A stretch of DNA of 64,000 nt from the NCBI RefSeq assembly GCF_020740535.1, contig NZ_CP082362.1, forward strand, positions 3,904,501 to 3,968,500, given 5' to 3'. A program made the position numbers and the translations under genes. Below, one piece after another: positions 34,049 to 42,346 of this stretch (positions within the stretch are counted from its first letter, which is position 1; the number at the start of each line of letters is the position of its first letter). The DNA is from Streptomyces profundus (lineage in GTDB: Bacteria; Actinomycetota; Actinomycetes; Streptomycetales; Streptomycetaceae). The notes under the pieces are model-generated. The model worked only from the letters and a program-made list of their open reading frames with translations. It did not search any database and was not told the DNA's origin.

Positions 34049-34306
34049 TCAGCCGCTGAGCTGGCCTCGGTAGCCGACGGGGCCCTCGCCGGGGAACTGG
34101 GCGGTGCCCTGGAAGGCGGTGCCGTCGTCGAAGAAGGTCACCGAGCCGTTCCCCGCGTTCTCACTGCTCCAGGTCACCGTCGTGCCGGTCGCGGGCGGGC
34201 CGTCCTCGGGCACGACGCTGCCACGGTTGGTGAGGGAGACGCTCAGGGGTTCGTCCGGCTGCCAGCCTCCGCCGCCGGTGTGGATCTCGGTGTCGTAGGT
34301 CGCCAT
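34049..34306 (-). CDS. Small OAA-lectin-like beta protein
   Basis: An 85-residue protein with GAGGAG before ATG 34306. Beta-rich sequence without a signal peptide: YDTEIHTGGGGWQP, LSVSLTNRGSVVP, WSSENAGNGSVTFFDDGTAF, then FQGTAQFPGEGPVGYRGQL. The GEGP-(I/V)-G-(F/Y)-R stretch closely resembles the repeat of the Oscillatoria agardhii agglutinin family, whose members bind high-mannose sugars. Known OAA proteins have two or more such repeats; here there is a single one. The lectin role is inference from this motif. Confidence 0.6.
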   Translation of the reverse strand: MATYDTEIHTGGGGWQPDEPLSVSLTNRGSVVPEDGPPATGTTVTWSSENAGNGSVTFFDDGTAFQGTAQFPGEGPVGYRGQLSG

Positions 34307-34445
34307 GGAGGGCTCCTCGTTCGGTCTGCGGGCCCGGCCCCGGATCCCGTCCGGCGCCGGCTGTGCACCGACACCCTGGCCCTCCGCCACGAACCCCAAC
34401 CCTCCCCACCGCCCCGCGTACCGCCAAACCGCCCACCCGAGTGAA

Positions 34446-34469
34446 CCGGCCCCCCGGGGTCCTGGCCGG
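34446..34469 (-). terminator. Weak hairpin after the siderophore-binding gene
   Basis: CCGGCC (34446-34451) pairs with GGCCGG (34464-34469) and an inner CCCCGGGG can pair as an alternative; 23 bases past the stop at 34492. Confidence 0.35.
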
Positions 34470-34491
34470 GTGGGCGCGGCCGAGGTGCTGG

Positions 34492-35460
34492 CTATGTCAG
34501 GGTTTCCTCGATCTCGTCGATGATCTGGTTGGCGGCCGTGTAGCCGATGCCGAGGTACCACAGTTGGTCGTTGACCGGGAAGGCGCGGTTCTCCTGGACG
34601 GCGGTCAGGTCCTCCCACAGGGGCCCGCCGACCGCGCCCTCTTCGCCGGAGGCGTCGGGGTCGCCGTAGGAGGCGTAGTAGATGACGTCCGCGTCGGCCT
34701 GGTCGATCTGCTCGGGGCTGATCTCCACGGCGAAGCCGTCCGTGGCCTCGTCGGTGATGGCCGGGCGGCCGAGGCCGAGGTCGGCCAGGACGCCGCCGAT
34801 GTAGTTGTCGCGGCCGTAGAGCCGGGTGTTGCCGCCCTCGATGAAGCGCAGCATGGTGACCTCGATGTCGGCCGCCGCCTCGGCGCCGCCCAGCGCCTCG
34901 GTGACCTCGGCCGCGTGCGCCTCGTAGTCGGCGATGACCTGCTCGGCCTCCTCCGACTTGCCGAGCGCCTCGGCGTGCATCAGGAAGTTCTCCTTCCAGG
35001 GCGCACCGACCGTCTCGGAGAAGACCGTGGGCGCGATGGCGGAGAGCTCGTCGTAGCGTTCCTCGTCCCTGACCTTGCTGCCGATGATCAGATCGGGGTG
35101 CAGCCGGTCGATGGTCTCCAGGTTGGGTGCGGCGATGTTGCCCACCACCTCGATGTCGGACAGCTGGTCCTGCGGCAGGTAGTCGAGGAACTCCTGGGTG
35201 GCGTCGGCCTGGACGGCGCCGACCGGGATGACGCCGAGGGTGATCACGGTGTCCAGCTCGGCCGTGTCGAGGACCACGACGCGCTGCGGGTTCTCCGGCA
35301 CCTCGACGGGGCCCATCGCGGTCTCGACGGTTCTCGTCGCCCCGTCGCCCGAGCCGTTGCCGGCGTCCGATGAGTCCGAGTCGTCGGAGTCGCTCCCGCA
35401 CGCGGCGAGGGCGACGGCGCAGGCGAGGGCCAGCGCGGAGGCGGTGATGCGGCGGTTCAT
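34492..35460 (-). CDS. Iron-siderophore ABC transporter binding lipoprotein
   Basis: A 322-residue lipoprotein: signal with lipobox LAACGSD (Cys21), an Asp/Ser-rich linker, then the Fe3+-siderophore binding fold of the FecB/FepB type (RVVVLDTAELDTVITLGVIPVGA, LETIDRLHPDLIIGSKVRDEERYDEL, a long central helix, WYLGIGYTAANQIIDEI). Known: delivers ferric siderophores to FecCD-type permeases. Last gene of the four-gene operon running from the iron box at 38579. Confidence 0.95.
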   Translation of the reverse strand: MNRRITASALALACAVALAACGSDSDDSDSSDAGNGSGDGATRTVETAMGPVEVPENPQRVVVLDTAELDTVITLGVIPVGAVQADATQEFLDYLPQDQLSDIEVVGNIAAPNLETIDRLHPDLIIGSKVRDEERYDELSAIAPTVFSETVGAPWKENFLMHAEALGKSEEAEQVIADYEAHAAEVTEALGGAEAAADIEVTMLRFIEGGNTRLYGRDNYIGGVLADLGLGRPAITDEATDGFAVEISPEQIDQADADVIYYASYGDPDASGEEGAVGGPLWEDLTAVQENRAFPVNDQLWYLGIGYTAANQIIDEIEETLT

Positions 35461-35474
35461 GACGGATGTGCCTT

Positions 35475-35515
35475 TCTGGCGAATCAGGTCTGGCGAATCA
35501 GGTCTGGCGAATTAG
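35475..35515. repeat. Three-copy 14-base tandem repeat
   Basis: TCTGGCGAATCAGG at 35475-35488 and 35489-35502, and a third, partly changed copy at 35503-35515. The third copy contains the TAA stop of the ATPase gene. It lies in the short gap before the binding-protein gene, about 15 bases from its ATG. Confidence 0.8.
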
Positions 35516-36405
35516 TGGAGGTCGGTGGCGGAGGGATGGGGGGCGGGTGCCTCCGGCACCACCAGGGGGGAGCCGGTGACCGGGTCGGGGATGACGACGG
35601 CCGCCAGGCCGAAGACGTCCCACACCAGGTCGGCGGTGACGATGTCGTCGGGGTGGCCGCTGGCCGCGATCCGGCCGTCCTTCATGGCCACCAGGTGGTC
35701 GGCGTAACGGGCGGCCTGGTTGAGGTCGTGGAGCACGGTGACAACGGTCCTGGCCGGTGTCTCGGGCGTGGCGGTGGCCAGCTGGCGCACCAGGTTGAGC
35801 ACCTCCACCTGGTGCGCGATGTCGAGATAGGTGGTGGGTTCGTCCAACAGCAGCAGATCGGTGCGCTGGGCCAGGGCCATGGCGATCCAGACGCGTTGCC
35901 GCTGGCCGCCGGAGAGCTCGTCCACGGCGCGGTCGGCGAGCTCCGTGACGTCGGTGCGCGCCATGGCCTCGGCGACGGCCCTCTCGTCGGCCTCCGACCA
36001 CTGCTGCCACCAGCGCTGGTGCGGCTGCCGGCCACGGGAGACCAGGTCGGCGACGGTGATCGCGTCGGGCGCGACGGGGGTCTGCGGCAGCAGCCCGAGC
36101 GCCTGCGCGATCCCCCGGGTGGGCAGCTTGGACAGCTCCTCGCCGTCCAACAGCACCACGCCGTCACGGGGTTTGAGGAGCCGGCCGAGGGCGCGCAGCG
36201 TGGTGGACTTGCCGCACGCGTTGGGGCCGACGATCACGGTGACCTGGCCGTCGGGGATGTCCAGGTCCAGTTCGGCGACGACGGGGCGCGCCGTGTCGTA
36301 GCCGAGGGTGAGCCCCCTGGCGGCCAGCCGTCCGGTCGGCGCGGCGAAGCCGGACGAGGGGGCCGAGGAGGCCGAGGGGGACGGAGCGGAAAAGGGGGTC
36401 ATCAT
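35512..36405 (-). CDS. Iron-siderophore ABC transporter ATP-binding protein
   Basis: A 297-residue ATPase. ATG 36405 overlaps the upstream stop by ATGA. Walker A VGPNACGKSTTLRALG near 65-73, Q-loop GLLPQTP, signature LSGGQRQRVWIAMAL, Walker B LLLDEPTTYLDI and the H-loop VLHDLNQA are all present, as in FecE/FepC. A Ser/Pro/Ala-rich N-terminal tail of about 30 residues and a proline-rich end are additions. Confidence 0.95.
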   Translation of the reverse strand: MMTPFSAPSPSASSAPSSGFAAPTGRLAARGLTLGYDTARPVVAELDLDIPDGQVTVIVGPNACGKSTTLRALGRLLKPRDGVVLLDGEELSKLPTRGIAQALGLLPQTPVAPDAITVADLVSRGRQPHQRWWQQWSEADERAVAEAMARTDVTELADRAVDELSGGQRQRVWIAMALAQRTDLLLLDEPTTYLDIAHQVEVLNLVRQLATATPETPARTVVTVLHDLNQAARYADHLVAMKDGRIAASGHPDDIVTADLVWDVFGLAAVVIPDPVTGSPLVVPEAPAPHPSATDLH

Positions 36406-37475
36406 GCCCGTCCTCCGGTGCGGTTGTTGATGATCAGCCACAGCAGACAGGGCGCGCCGACGGCCGCCGTCACCACTCCGGCCGGCAGTTCGGTCGGGGC
36501 GAACAGCGTCCGGGCCACCAGGTCGGCCAGCACGGTCAGCAGCGCGCCGACCAACGCGGTGGCCAGCAGCGGTATCTGCGCGGTGCGGGTGAGCCGGCGG
36601 GCGATCTGCGGTGAGAGCAGGGCGACGAAGTCGACGGGCCCAGCGGTGCCGGTGGCCAGCGCGGCCAGCAGGACGCCGACGGTGGCCAGCCCGACGCGGG
36701 TGGCGTTGAGCCGGATGCCGAGCGCGGTGGCGGTGTCGTCGTCGAGGGCCACCGTCCGCTGGGCGCGGGCCGCCCAGCAGACGGCGGGCAGCAGCAACAG
36801 CAGGGCCCAGGCCAGCGGTTGGGCCTCGGCGTAGCCACGGCCGTTGAAGGAGCCCGTCATCCAGACGAGGGCCTGCTGGGCGACGGTGTGGTCGCCCTTG
36901 GTGAGGAAGAGCTGGGTGACGGAGCGCAGCGCGATGGCGAAGCCGATGCCCACCAGCACGAAGCGCGCGGCGTGCAGTCCCCGGCGCCAGGCGAAGAGAT
37001 AGACCAGGCCGGCCGCCAACAGGCCGCCGCCGACGGCCCAGTAGGGCAGCTCGGAGGCGGAGGCCCAGCCGAAGGTCATGGCGGCGACGGCGAAGGCCGC
37101 CGCGCCATGGCTGACGCCGATGATGTCGGGGCTGGCCAGCGGGTTGCGGGCGACGGTCTGGATCAGCGCGCCGGCAACGGCGAGCGCGGCGCCCACCAGC
37201 AGCGCGACGGTGAGCCGGGGCAGCCGCAGCACGCCGATCAGGAAGTCGTGTTCGTCGGTGAGGCCCAGCACCGAGCGGACCGCTTCGGCCGGCGGCACGG
37301 TGGACTCGCCGAGGCAGAGGCTGGCCAGCGCGGCGGCGAGCAGCACCGGAACCAGCGCGGTCACCACGGCGAACGTCCGCCGGTGCAGCAGGAGCGAGCC
37401 GCGCCCGGCGCGCAGCGCCAGGTAGCCGGTGGGCCGCAGGCGCCGCTCGGTCGCCCGGCCGATGGTCATGGTCAT
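36402..37475 (-). CDS. FecCD-family iron-siderophore permease (second subunit)
   Basis: A 357-residue permease with about nine to ten helices. FecCD markers: LRLPRLTVALLVGAALAVAG, IQTVARNPLASPDIIGVSHGAA, WMTGSFNGRGYAEAQPL, and the late VDFVALLSPQIARRLT coupling helix region. Known: forms a heterodimer with the product of the preceding gene (37510-38565). Its stop overlaps the ATPase start. Confidence 0.95.
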   Translation of the reverse strand: MTMTIGRATERRLRPTGYLALRAGRGSLLLHRRTFAVVTALVPVLLAAALASLCLGESTVPPAEAVRSVLGLTDEHDFLIGVLRLPRLTVALLVGAALAVAGALIQTVARNPLASPDIIGVSHGAAAFAVAAMTFGWASASELPYWAVGGGLLAAGLVYLFAWRRGLHAARFVLVGIGFAIALRSVTQLFLTKGDHTVAQQALVWMTGSFNGRGYAEAQPLAWALLLLLPAVCWAARAQRTVALDDDTATALGIRLNATRVGLATVGVLLAALATGTAGPVDFVALLSPQIARRLTRTAQIPLLATALVGALLTVLADLVARTLFAPTELPAGVVTAAVGAPCLLWLIINNRTGGRA

Positions 37476-37509
37476 GGCCGCTCCCCGCTGCCCCGTGTGC
37501 CGCGCGCGC

Positions 37510-38565
37510 TCATCCTCGGACCCCCGAGCGGCGCACCAGATAGATCAGGAACGGCACCCCGACCAGCGCCGTCATCACCCCGGCCGGCACCTCGGACGGC
37601 GGGAAGACCAGTCGGCCCACCACGTCGGAGACCAGCAGCACCACGGCGCCCAGCAGCGCGGACATCGGCAGCAGCCAGCGGTGTCCGCCGCCCACCAGGG
37701 CGCGGCCGATATGGGGAACGGCCAGGCCGACAAAGGCGATCGGCCCTGCCGCCGCCACCCCGACGCCGGTGAGCACGACGGCGCCGACGCCGCCGACGAT
37801 CCGCACCGCTCCCACGTTCTGGCCCAGGCCCCTGGCCACGTCGTCGCCCAGCGCCAGCGCGTCGAGTCCCCGTGCGGCTGCGGCGACAAAGATCACGCCG
37901 GTCAGCAGGAACGGCGCTATCTGTCCGGCGATTTCCGCGTTCCTGTCGGTCAGTGATCCGATCTGCCAGAACCTGAACTGGTCGAGGGTGGCGCCATGGG
38001 TGGTGAGCACTCCGGCGATCACCGAGGCCAACAGCGCGTTGATCGCCGCGCCGGCCAGCGCGAGCCGCACCGGAGTGGCCCCGCCCCGGCCCTGGTTGGC
38101 GATCCCGTAGACCAGCACGGCGGCAACGCCCGCGCCGGCGAAGGCGTACCAGACGTAGTCGTCCAGGCTGTTCGCGCCGGCAAAGGTGATCGCCAGGACC
38201 ACGGCGACTGAGGCGCCCTGACTCACCCCGAGGATGCCGGGCTCGGCGATCGGGTTGCGGGTGAGGCCCTGCATCACCGCGCCCGCCATGCCCAGCGCCG
38301 CGCCCACCATCACCGCGATCAGGGTGCGCGGCACCCGCAGTTCGCGCACCACCTTGGCGGCGCTCGCGTCCTCCCCGGTCAGCTGGTCAGGACCGGTGAA
38401 CAGCGCCTGCCAGACCTGGTCGAGGCCCATGGAACGGCTGCCGAGCGCCACGCTCAGCAGCATCGCGACCACCAGCGCCGCAAGACCGGCGGCGAGCCAG
38501 GCCAGCCGGCGCGAGGTCGTCGCGCGAGACGCGGCGAGCGGTCGGCGGTCGGATATGGCTGGCAT
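37510..38565 (-). CDS. FecCD-family iron-siderophore permease (first subunit)
   Basis: A 351-residue permease starting at ATG 38565 (MPAISDRRPLAAS). Motifs: LRVPRTLIAVMVGAALGMAGAVMQGLTRNPIAEPGILGVSQGAS, FWQIGSLTDRNAEI, GLAVPHIGRALVGGGHRWLLP. Known: partner of the second FecCD protein. It is the promoter-proximal gene of the operon; the iron box begins 13 bases upstream of its start. Confidence 0.95.
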   Translation of the reverse strand: MPAISDRRPLAASRATTSRRLAWLAAGLAALVVAMLLSVALGSRSMGLDQVWQALFTGPDQLTGEDASAAKVVRELRVPRTLIAVMVGAALGMAGAVMQGLTRNPIAEPGILGVSQGASVAVVLAITFAGANSLDDYVWYAFAGAGVAAVLVYGIANQGRGGATPVRLALAGAAINALLASVIAGVLTTHGATLDQFRFWQIGSLTDRNAEIAGQIAPFLLTGVIFVAAAARGLDALALGDDVARGLGQNVGAVRIVGGVGAVVLTGVGVAAAGPIAFVGLAVPHIGRALVGGGHRWLLPMSALLGAVVLLVSDVVGRLVFPPSEVPAGVMTALVGVPFLIYLVRRSGVRG

Positions 38566-38578
38566 GACGTCCCTGGGG

Positions 38579-38597
38579 TTAGGTAAGGCGAGCCTAA
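38579..38597. promoter_or_regulatory. Iron box (DmdR1/IdeR-type operator)
   Basis: TTAGGTAAGGCGAGCCTAA is close to the actinobacterial 19-base iron-box consensus TTAGGTTAGGCTCACCTAA. It lies just before the FecCD gene start and 32 bases before the divergent HAD gene. Known: DmdR1 with Fe2+ binds such sites and represses siderophore genes. Confidence 0.88.
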
Positions 38598-38629
38598 GTA
38601 TAGGCATCTGCCAGGGGCACAATAGCGGT

Positions 38630-39271
38630 ATGGCTCTCTCAGCGCGGACACCCCGGTTGACCGTGGGTTTCGACCTCGACATGACCCTGATCGACTCCCG
38701 TCCCGGCATCCACCGCACCTATCGGGCGCTGGCCGACGAGACGGGGGTGTTCATCGACGCCGATCTCGCGGTCAGCCGGCTCGGACCGCCGCTTGAGGAC
38801 GAGTTGGCCTGTTGGTTCCCCGCCGAGCTGATCCCGACCATGGTGGAGCGCTACCGCGAGATGTACGTGGATCTGGCGATCGAGCCGACCCTGTTGCTGC
38901 CGGGCGCCGCCGAGGCGATCGAGACGGTGCGCCGGCACGGCGGGCACAGCGTCGTGGTCACCGCCAAGCACGGGGGCAACGCCAAGCTGCATCTGGACCA
39001 TCTGGGCCTGGCCCCCGACGCGGTGGTCGGCTGGCTCTGGGCCGAGCGGAAGGCGGAGGCGCTCAGGGCGCACGAGGCCGGCGTCTACGTGGGCGATCAC
39101 GTGGGGGACGTGCGCGGGGCGCGCGCCGCCGACGCGCTCTCCGTCGCGGTCGCCACCGGGCCCTGCCCCGCCGACGAACTCAGGGCCGCCGGCGCCGATG
39201 TGGTCCTCGACGATCTGACGGCGTTCCCCGCCTGGCTCGCCGGCTATCTCGCGGAGGGCGCGACGGGCTGA
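38630..39271 (+). CDS. HAD-family hydrolase
   Basis: A 213-residue protein with HAD motif I GFDLDMTLIDS (Asp nucleophile and Asp+2), motif II VVVTAKHGG (Thr), a Lys in AERKAEAL and motif III YVGDHVGDVRGA. Known: phosphatase fold, close to phosphoglycolate-phosphatase-like members; the substrate is unknown. Start ATG 38630 lacks a clear SD at normal spacing. The iron box in the shared promoter region could also affect it. Confidence 0.92.
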   Translation: MALSARTPRLTVGFDLDMTLIDSRPGIHRTYRALADETGVFIDADLAVSRLGPPLEDELACWFPAELIPTMVERYREMYVDLAIEPTLLLPGAAEAIETVRRHGGHSVVVTAKHGGNAKLHLDHLGLAPDAVVGWLWAERKAEALRAHEAGVYVGDHVGDVRGARAADALSVAVATGPCPADELRAAGADVVLDDLTAFPAWLAGYLAEGATG

Positions 39272-39504
39272 GCGGACTGCGCGGCGCGGTCCATCCGGCG
39301 CTGCGCCGCCATGGACCGCATCAGGCCACAGCCGGCGAGCAGAAAGCCGGCGCCCATCAGCATCGACACCAGATACGCCGCCGTCGGCAGCGGGTCGGCC
39401 CCAACGAGGAGCGGAATCACGGTGATCAGGGTCGCCACGGCACCGACGGCGAACACCACGCCGCCCACGCGCACCAGGCCGTCTCCCGGGTAGTTCGTAC
39501 TCAC
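39244..39504 (-). CDS. Small two-helix membrane protein
   Basis: An 86-residue protein from GTG 39504 (an in-frame GTG is at 39510). Two membrane helices (about 11-32 and 40-62) with a short Asp-Pro turn, then a basic tail ([12 protein letters not shown]). Overlaps the end of the HAD gene by 28 bases in convergent orientation. No family recognised. Confidence 0.65.
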   Translation of the reverse strand: MSTNYPGDGLVRVGGVVFAVGAVATLITVIPLLVGADPLPTAAYLVSMLMGAGFLLAGCGLMRSMAAQRRMDRAAQSAQPVAPSAR

Positions 39505-39667
39505 CCCCACAGGATCGCAGGTGCGAGCATATTTGCGACGCGCCGGGGGCAGTGATCCTCCGAAACGGCCCGGGAGCATCTTGTCACCGGGCCCCGGGCT
39601 ACTAGCCTGGACCTGGCGGGCTGATGTGGCCCGCCTCACTGCTATGCGAGTGCGAGGACGAGGACAC

Positions 39668-40051
39668 GTGCCTACCGGCAAAGTCAAGTGGTTCAACAGC
39701 GAGAAGGGCTTCGGCTTCCTTTCCCGTGATGACGGCGGCGATGTCTTTGTGCACTCTTCGGCCTTGCCCAGCGGCCTCGACGTGCTCAAGCCGGGACAGC
39801 GCGTCGAGTTCGGGGTGGTGGCGGGGCAGCGCGGCGATCAGGCGCTGTCGGTGGTGCTGCTCGACCCGGTCCCCTCGGTGGCCGCCGCGCAGCGCCGCAA
39901 GCCGGACGAGTTGGCCTCCATCGTGCAGGATCTGACCACGCTGCTCGACGGCGTCTCCCAGCAGTTGGAGCGCGGCCGGTATCCGGACCGCGCCAGTGGC
40001 CGGAAGATCGCCGGCATGCTCCGCGCCGTCGCCGACCAACTGGACGTCTAG
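39668..40051 (+). CDS. Cold-shock-domain protein with C-terminal extension
   Basis: A 127-residue protein from GTG 39668 with GAGGAC upstream. Residues 1-65 are a cold-shock domain: [15 protein letters not shown] (RNP1) and DVFVHSSAL (RNP2). The remaining ~60 residues are a helical extension ([27 protein letters not shown]) absent from ordinary 67-residue CspA proteins. Known: binds single-stranded nucleic acid. Its TAG stop shares bases with the convergent WYL gene stop in CTAG (40048-40051). Confidence 0.93.
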   Translation: MPTGKVKWFNSEKGFGFLSRDDGGDVFVHSSALPSGLDVLKPGQRVEFGVVAGQRGDQALSVVLLDPVPSVAAAQRRKPDELASIVQDLTTLLDGVSQQLERGRYPDRASGRKIAGMLRAVADQLDV

Positions 40052-41034
40052 GTCCCCTCCGGCGGTGTCACGGCCGCCCGACAGCGGGCGGCCTGGCGCA
40101 GCAGGGCGCGGGCCAGCTCAGGGGAGCCGTCGGTGAGGGTGAAGTCGGTGTCGACCGAGGTGATCATCCAGACCAGGGACGCGACGCTGTCGGCGCCCAC
40201 GCGCAGCCGACAGCTCGCCTCGTCCACCGCCTCCAGCACCCCCATCCCCGGCCAGACCCGCTCCGTCACCTCCTCGATCGGCTCGTGCAGCGTGACGGTC
40301 GCCCGGTGCGGCCAGGTCCCGAAGGAGAGCCGGCGGGCGAGATAGGCCGCCGGGTCCCCGTCCGGTGGCGGACGCGGGGCGAAACGCGGGCCGGTGGGCG
40401 TGCGCGGGACCAGCCGGTCGATCCGGAAGGTGCGCCAGTCGTCCCTGTGGACGTCCCAGGCGATCAGATACCAGTGCCGTACGAAGCAGACGATGTGGTG
40501 CGGCTCGACCTCGCGCACCGCGCGGCGGCCGTGTGAGTCGGTGTAGTCGAAGCGCAGCCGCTCGCGCCGGCGGCTGGCCTCGGCCAGCGCCATCAGCGTC
40601 TCGCCCCCGACCTCGGGGCCGGCCGCCGACACCTGGACGGTGGCCGTGCCCAGGGTCTGGACGCGGTGCCGAAGCCGGCCTGGCAGCACCTGTTCCAGCT
40701 TGGCCAGCGCGCGCAGCGAGGTCTCCTCGATCCCGGTGACCGCGCTGCTCGCCGTCGTCGCGAGCGCCACGGCCACCGCGATCGCCTCCTCGTCGTCGAG
40801 CAGCAGCGGCGGCAGCGCGGCACCGGCGACCAGCCGGTATCCGGCGGTGCCACGCGCGGCCAGCACCGGATAGCCCAGCGCGCGCAGCCGCTCGACGTCC
40901 CTGCGCACGGTGCGGGCGGTCACGCCAAGACGCTCGGCCAGCTCCCCGCCGGAGCGGTCCTGTCCGCTCTGGAGGAGGGAGAGCAGCCTCAGCAGCCGGG
41001 CCGAGGGAGGCAGCGGGCCCGCACCGTCTCGCAT
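40048..41034 (-). CDS. WYL-domain HTH transcriptional regulator
   Basis: A 328-residue protein; ATG 41034 is preferred (GGGAG upstream) over ATG 41052. DeoR-type winged helix near 10-60 ([42 protein letters not shown]), then a WYL domain ([36 protein letters not shown]) and a WCX region. Known: WYL regulators sense ligands such as nucleic acid. Divergent from an epoxide hydrolase gene with a perfect palindrome in between. Confidence 0.92.
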   Translation of the reverse strand: MRDGAGPLPPSARLLRLLSLLQSGQDRSGGELAERLGVTARTVRRDVERLRALGYPVLAARGTAGYRLVAGAALPPLLLDDEEAIAVAVALATTASSAVTGIEETSLRALAKLEQVLPGRLRHRVQTLGTATVQVSAAGPEVGGETLMALAEASRRRERLRFDYTDSHGRRAVREVEPHHIVCFVRHWYLIAWDVHRDDWRTFRIDRLVPRTPTGPRFAPRPPPDGDPAAYLARRLSFGTWPHRATVTLHEPIEEVTERVWPGMGVLEAVDEASCRLRVGADSVASLVWMITSVDTDFTLTDGSPELARALLRQAARCRAAVTPPEGT

Positions 41035-41056
41035 GTCCCCAGTCTCCCGCATGGTT

Positions 41057-41068
41057 AGGACCGGTCCT
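41057..41068. promoter_or_regulatory. Palindrome in the WYL/epoxide hydrolase divergent promoter
   Basis: AGGACCGGTCCT is a perfect 12-base palindrome within a 62-base divergent gap, the obvious operator candidate for the WYL regulator. Confidence 0.6.
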
Positions 41069-41096
41069 GTCCGCACCGCCTCCTACGGTTCCCCGC

Positions 41097-42335
41097 ATGA
41101 ACGACGCCCACAACACAGCGCACCGCGACGATCCCGCCGAGCGGATCACGCCCTTCCGGATCGATGTCCCGCAGCCCGAGATCGCCGAGCTGAACGAGCG
41201 GCTGGCCCGCACCCGCCTGCCCGCCGAGCTGCCGGGCACCGGCTGGAGTCGGGGCGTGCCCGCCGACTATCTGAGGGAGTTGGTCGGCTACTGGCGCGAC
41301 TCCTTCGACTGGCGGGCGAGGGAGGCCGAGCTGAACGCCCACCCGCAGTTCGTGACCTCGGTGCGGGGGCAGCGTCTGCACTTCGTCCACCTGCGCTCCC
41401 CGCACCCCGACGCCACCCCGCTGCTGTTGTTGCACGGTTGGCCAGGGACCTTCGCGGACTTCCTGGACGTGCTGGGGCCGCTGACCGATCCCGCCGCCCA
41501 CGGCGGGGATCCGTCGGACGCCTACCACCTGGTGGTGCCGTCACTGCCCGGGTTCGGTTTCTCCACCCCGCTGGCCGGGCCCGGCATGGGGGCAGGGGCG
41601 ATGGCCGCGTGCCTGGTGGAGCTGATGGACCGGCTGGGGTACCGGCGGTTCGGCGTCCAGGGCTATGACACGGGCGGCTGGGTCGGCCCCGAGATCGCGG
41701 CCCTGGCCCCCGACCGGGTGATCGGGCTGCACCTCAACGCCATGCTCACCTTCCCGGTCGGCGCGGAGGGCGAGATGGACGGGCTCTCCCCGGCCGACGC
41801 CGAGCGCTGGCAGCGGATGCAGGACTTCAACGACGGCTACCTCCAGTGCAACGGGAAGCGCCCTGACACCGTCGGCTATGCGCTCACCGACTCGCCGGTC
41901 GGTCAACTCGCCTGGATCGTCGAGAAGTTCAAGGAACTGACCCACCCGGAGGACGGGCTGCCCGAGGAGAGCGTGGCGCGTGACCGCTTTCTGACCACCG
42001 TCGCACTCTTCTGGTTCACCGCCACGGCGTCCTCGGCCGCCCAGATCTACTACGAGATGATGTCGGCCACCGACTGGGGTGCGGGCGGCGACGAGACGGC
42101 CACCGACTGGGGTGCGGGCGGCGACGAGGCGGCCGGCTGGTCGGGGCCCGCGCGCGGCACCGTGCCAACCGGCGTGCTGCTCTCCGCCGTCGATGCCACC
42201 GTTCGCCCCTGGGCCGAGCGGGACCACCACATCGTCCGCTGGACCGAGTTGGACTCGGGCGGTCACTTCCTCGCCATGGAGAAACCCGAGCTGCTGGTCG
42301 CCGACATCCGGGCCTTCTTCCGCGAGCTGGGCTGA
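41097..42335 (+). CDS. Epoxide hydrolase (EHN-type alpha/beta hydrolase)
   Basis: A 412-residue protein. N-terminal EHN domain ([26 protein letters not shown]), lid and alpha/beta core with [14 protein letters not shown] (oxyanion region), nucleophile elbow [12 protein letters not shown] (Asp), ring-opening Tyr candidates in YYEMM, and the late [14 protein letters not shown]is. Known: microsomal/juvenile-hormone-type epoxide hydrolases add water to epoxides. An 11-residue in-frame duplication ([11 protein letters not shown] / [11 protein letters not shown]) lies near residues 325-346. Confidence 0.9.
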   Translation: MNDAHNTAHRDDPAERITPFRIDVPQPEIAELNERLARTRLPAELPGTGWSRGVPADYLRELVGYWRDSFDWRAREAELNAHPQFVTSVRGQRLHFVHLRSPHPDATPLLLLHGWPGTFADFLDVLGPLTDPAAHGGDPSDAYHLVVPSLPGFGFSTPLAGPGMGAGAMAACLVELMDRLGYRRFGVQGYDTGGWVGPEIAALAPDRVIGLHLNAMLTFPVGAEGEMDGLSPADAERWQRMQDFNDGYLQCNGKRPDTVGYALTDSPVGQLAWIVEKFKELTHPEDGLPEESVARDRFLTTVALFWFTATASSAAQIYYEMMSATDWGAGGDETATDWGAGGDEAAGWSGPARGTVPTGVLLSAVDATVRPWAERDHHIVRWTELDSGGHFLAMEKPELLVADIRAFFRELG

Positions 42336-42346
42336 ACGGCCCGCCG

